Shown: piece by piece, positions 61,839 to 64,000 of the stretch
How the letters are laid out: each line of letters opens with the position of its first letter
Position numbering within the stretch: the stretch's first letter is position 1
Assembly: GCF_003994415.1 (NCBI RefSeq)
Contig: NZ_CP034689.1
Location: 4,216,001 to 4,280,000 of the forward strand
Source: Achromobacter spanius
GTDB lineage: Bacteria > Pseudomonadota > Gammaproteobacteria > Burkholderiales > Burkholderiaceae_B
Length of the DNA stretch: 64,000 nt
Reading direction: 5' to 3'
The notes under the pieces: model-generated
Databases searched by the model: none
Seen by the model: only the letters and a program-made list of their open reading frames with translations
Told to the model about the DNA's origin: nothing
Position numbers and translations under genes: made by a program

Positions 61839-63056
61839 CTACGCGAACACCAGGCACACAGGCGTGGGGGCCTGAGCCACCACCTGGGGGCTGCCCAGGC
61901 GGCCCGTCTTGGCATCGATGCCAAGACGCAGTATCGAATCGCCCTTCTGGTTCAGCGCGTACAAGGCTCCGCCATCCGGCGCCAGGGCCAACGCGCGCGG
62001 AAAACGCAGCCCCTCGGTCCAGAACTGCAGGGGCGTCAACGCGCCGTCCGCGCCGATGTCGAACACGGCAATGCTGTCGGCCTGCGGATGATCGTTCTGC
62101 ACCCGGCGGGTTGAGACATACAAAAAGCGGCCGGACGGGTGGATAAGCAGCGCCGCCGCGTCGCCCGTGCCGGTAAAGCCCGAGGGCGTGGCCGGCACCG
62201 TGTGGCGCGGTTCAAGCACACGGCCCGCGATGACGTCATAACCATGGCACGACACGCTGGCATCAAGCTCGTTGACCACATACAGCAACGCGCCGTCGGG
62301 ATGCAGCGCCAGGTGGCGCGGCCCGCTGCCTGGCGGCAGCTCGGTGCGTCCGGCAAGCGACAAGTCGCCGTCTTCAAACGTGAAAAGATTGATGCGGTCG
62401 CTGCCCAAATCAGTCGCCAGCACGCGCAGGCCGGTGGGGTCGAACAACACCATGTGCGGGTGCGCGGACTGCTGTTCGGGGCGAGGGCCCGAGCCGGTTT
62501 CCTTGACAATGCCCGACACCGCGCCCAGCGAGCCATCGCGGTGGATGGGCAGCACGTTGTAGGTGCCGCCCAGATACTGCGCGGTGACCAGATGCTTGCC
62601 ATCCGGCGACACCGCCAGGTGGGCAGGCGCGGTGCTGGACAAGGACAGCGGCTGCCGGTTCAGCAAGCGCAGGCGGCCATCATCGGGATCAATGGCGTAG
62701 GCTTCCGCCGTGCCCCGGGGCAGCCCTTGCCAGAGTTCGATCTCGTTGATGGCGTACAGAAAACGCCGCGTCGGATGCATGGCGAGGTAGGACGGGTTGT
62801 CGCTTTCCATGACCTGGATCAGCCGCCAGCCCGCCTCGCGCACCGCAAACACCTGTATGCCCGCCGACGGCGGCCCGCCCGCCGTGCCGCCCGGCGCATC
62901 GTGCGTGTAGGTGCCCACATAGGCGAAGGCGGCGGCATCGCCACGGGATGCCGTGGCGCCCATCGCAGACAACCACGGCCCCGCCGCGCTCGCGGCCGAC
63001 AAGCCGCCCGCAAGCTGGATAAAGGATCTGCGCGGCGCGCTGGCAAGGGTATTCAT
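61839..63056 (-). CDS. Lactonase family protein (6-phosphogluconolactonase-like beta propeller)
   Basis: A 405-residue seven-bladed propeller. The N-terminus RRSFIQLAGGLSAASAAG is a Tat-type signal. FAYVGTYTHDAPGG and the repeated blocks DNPSYLAMHPTRRFLYAINE, STAPAHLAVSPDGKHLVTAQYLGGTYNVLPI, SAHPHMVLFDPTG and GPRHLALHPDG are the lactonase (PF10282) repeats. Bacterial members hydrolyse lactones in the periplasm. The FAD oxidoreductase gene ends 32 bp upstream, so the pair may act in sequence: oxidation to a lactone, then hydrolysis. Confidence 0.9.
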   Translation of the reverse strand: MNTLASAPRRSFIQLAGGLSAASAAGPWLSAMGATASRGDAAAFAYVGTYTHDAPGGTAGGPPSAGIQVFAVREAGWRLIQVMESDNPSYLAMHPTRRFLYAINEIELWQGLPRGTAEAYAIDPDDGRLRLLNRQPLSLSSTAPAHLAVSPDGKHLVTAQYLGGTYNVLPIHRDGSLGAVSGIVKETGSGPRPEQQSAHPHMVLFDPTGLRVLATDLGSDRINLFTFEDGDLSLAGRTELPPGSGPRHLALHPDGALLYVVNELDASVSCHGYDVIAGRVLEPRHTVPATPSGFTGTGDAAALLIHPSGRFLYVSTRRVQNDHPQADSIAVFDIGADGALTPLQFWTEGLRFPRALALAPDGGALYALNQKGDSILRLGIDAKTGRLGSPQVVAQAPTPVCLVFA

Positions 63057-63087
63057 GGCAGGTTCCGGCTGGGCGTAGCGGGCGTCA

Positions 63088-64000
63088 TCACGGGCGCACC
63101 GACATCGCATGGTGGAAGACATTGTTCGGATCGTAGCGGCGCTTGACCTGTTGCAGGAAAGGATAAAGCTCGCCCTTGCCGTAATACAACCGCGGCCACA
63201 CGGCATACGCAAGCATGTCGCGGTCGGGGTAGTTGATGTAGCAGCCTTGATAGCGGTCCCCGGGATACGGCGTGCCCGCTACATCGCGTTCGGACGGCTC
63301 CGCCGGGTCGGCATACACGTCACGGTAGAAGTCCGTCATCCAGCGCAAATGAATGGCGTCCTGGTCAGCGTGGGTCCAGTAGCTTTGGTATTGCAGCTTC
63401 ATGACCGATTCGCGCTGATGCACGGCGGTGTCGCGCAGGCGTTCGGGGCGGTTGATGGCGCCGCCATAGGAGTCCACTTGCAACAGCGACTGGCGCAGGT
63501 CGGCGCCGGGCATATCGCGAGTCAGGTGCACGTAAATGCGGGCGGCTTCATGCGCGCTGAAGTTGCGTTTCATATAGGCGGACTTGTATTTGCCACGTTG
63601 GTTTGGCCCAGAACCATTCAGCGTTTGCGTGGCCGTCAGCCAGTCGTAGCGAATGACGGTGTGAGGTTCGCTGCAGAGCAGGTCGCCGCCGATGCGCGGG
63701 CGCGGCAGGCCCGGCGTGGTGGGGCGCGCGGCCACCGGCGCGCAGGCGCGAAAGCGGTCCAGAAAGTCTTGCAGCACCGTCAGGTCTTGGCAGGTGCCGT
63801 CGGGGTTGCAGAACTGCACGATCATCACGATCTGCCCCGCCGCCTGATGCGTAAGCTTCAGCAAAGAGAACATGCCCCAGGTATCGGACTGCCTGCCCCG
63901 CGTTTCCCAATAGCTGCCGTAGATGTCCAGCAATTGCGCGAAGCGTCGGGGCGTCATGCCGGCCCAGTCGAACGCGACCGTGGCGATGGCCACTTCGCGC
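63088..64000 (-). CDS. FAD-linked oxidase, BBE domain, 3' part
   Basis: A gene running off the right edge; 303 codons of its C-terminal part are visible. The last 45 residues (YGKGELYPFLQQVKRRYDPNNVFHHAMSVRP) are the berberine-bridge (BBE) domain that follows the FAD-binding domain in flavoprotein oxidases. The middle includes QVDSYGGAINRP and a Trp/Tyr-rich substrate face. The FAD site itself lies outside the window. The lactonase gene follows, which fits a sugar or alcohol oxidation to a lactone. Confidence 0.88.
   Translation of the reverse strand, partial: REVAIATVAFDWAGMTPRRFAQLLDIYGSYWETRGRQSDTWGMFSLLKLTHQAAGQIVMIVQFCNPDGTCQDLTVLQDFLDRFRACAPVAARPTTPGLPRPRIGGDLLCSEPHTVIRYDWLTATQTLNGSGPNQRGKYKSAYMKRNFSAHEAARIYVHLTRDMPGADLRQSLLQVDSYGGAINRPERLRDTAVHQRESVMKLQYQSYWTHADQDAIHLRWMTDFYRDVYADPAEPSERDVAGTPYPGDRYQGCYINYPDRDMLAYAVWPRLYYGKGELYPFLQQVKRRYDPNNVFHHAMSVRP

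Overview
The window is about 64 kb of GC-rich chromosome that looks like an Alcaligenaceae betaproteobacterium, most likely Achromobacter or a Bordetella relative. The reasons are the two Bug-type periplasmic receptors, several LysR/AraC/Lrp/MarR-controlled uptake and amidase operons, and the general gene style. This is inferred from gene content; no rRNA or other taxonomic marker is present. I saw no tRNA, rRNA or CRISPR array.

Layout. 1-8.3 kb: small genes (DUF3820, NlpE-like lipoprotein, an orphan solute-binding protein), formamidase with an FmdB zinc-ribbon protein, a cysteine-desulfurase-like aminotransferase divergent from an Lrp regulator, and an ABC-F ATPase. 8.3-17.4 kb: a methyltransferase, then an oligopeptide uptake operon (MarR regulator, fused double ATPase, binding protein, two permeases, M14 carboxypeptidase, GNAT). 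17.4-18.0 kb: a tandem array of 179-bp palindromic MITE-like elements; a single related copy sits at 55.9-56.1 kb and forms the 3' end of an AraC gene. 18.0-24.0 kb: acetyltransferase, lytic transglycosylase, lipoproteins, a LysR regulator and adenine deaminase.

24.0-32.2 kb: an orphan type VI secretion (T6SS) effector island on the minus strand. It holds vgrG, a DUF4123 adaptor, a large VasX/BTH_I2691-like membrane-active effector, a DUF6708 putative immunity protein, an orphan effector tail and a second DUF6708 gene. The genes overlap by 1-4 bp and lie behind a near-perfect sigma-54 promoter. No structural T6SS genes are in the window. The duplicated immunity genes keep nearly identical ends around a divergent membrane segment, which suggests recombination-driven diversification.

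32.6-43.2 kb: two catabolic clusters with Bug receptors (esterase/Bug/aspartate dehydrogenase and LysR/amidohydrolase/Bug), an SbmA/YddA-type ABC exporter, Hsp15, YciH and PPK2. 43.4-46.0 kb: small membrane and lipoprotein genes. 46.1-56.0 kb: a carbamoylase-type amidase, MFS transporter and Dpp-type ABC operon divergent from an AraC regulator. 56.2-64 kb: a two-dehydrogenase operon, a class C beta-lactamase, a tandem glycine riboswitch driving a DadA-like amino acid dehydrogenase, an M23 peptidase, a lactonase and the 3' part of an FAD/BBE oxidoreductase.

Three places look like single-base losses in homopolymers, between a plausible start and a well-conserved reading frame: the left-edge gene, the second permease at 14.2 kb and the small gene at 18.1 kb. 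They may be sequencing errors or real frameshifts. Annotation rests on reading translations and motifs; no database search was run.
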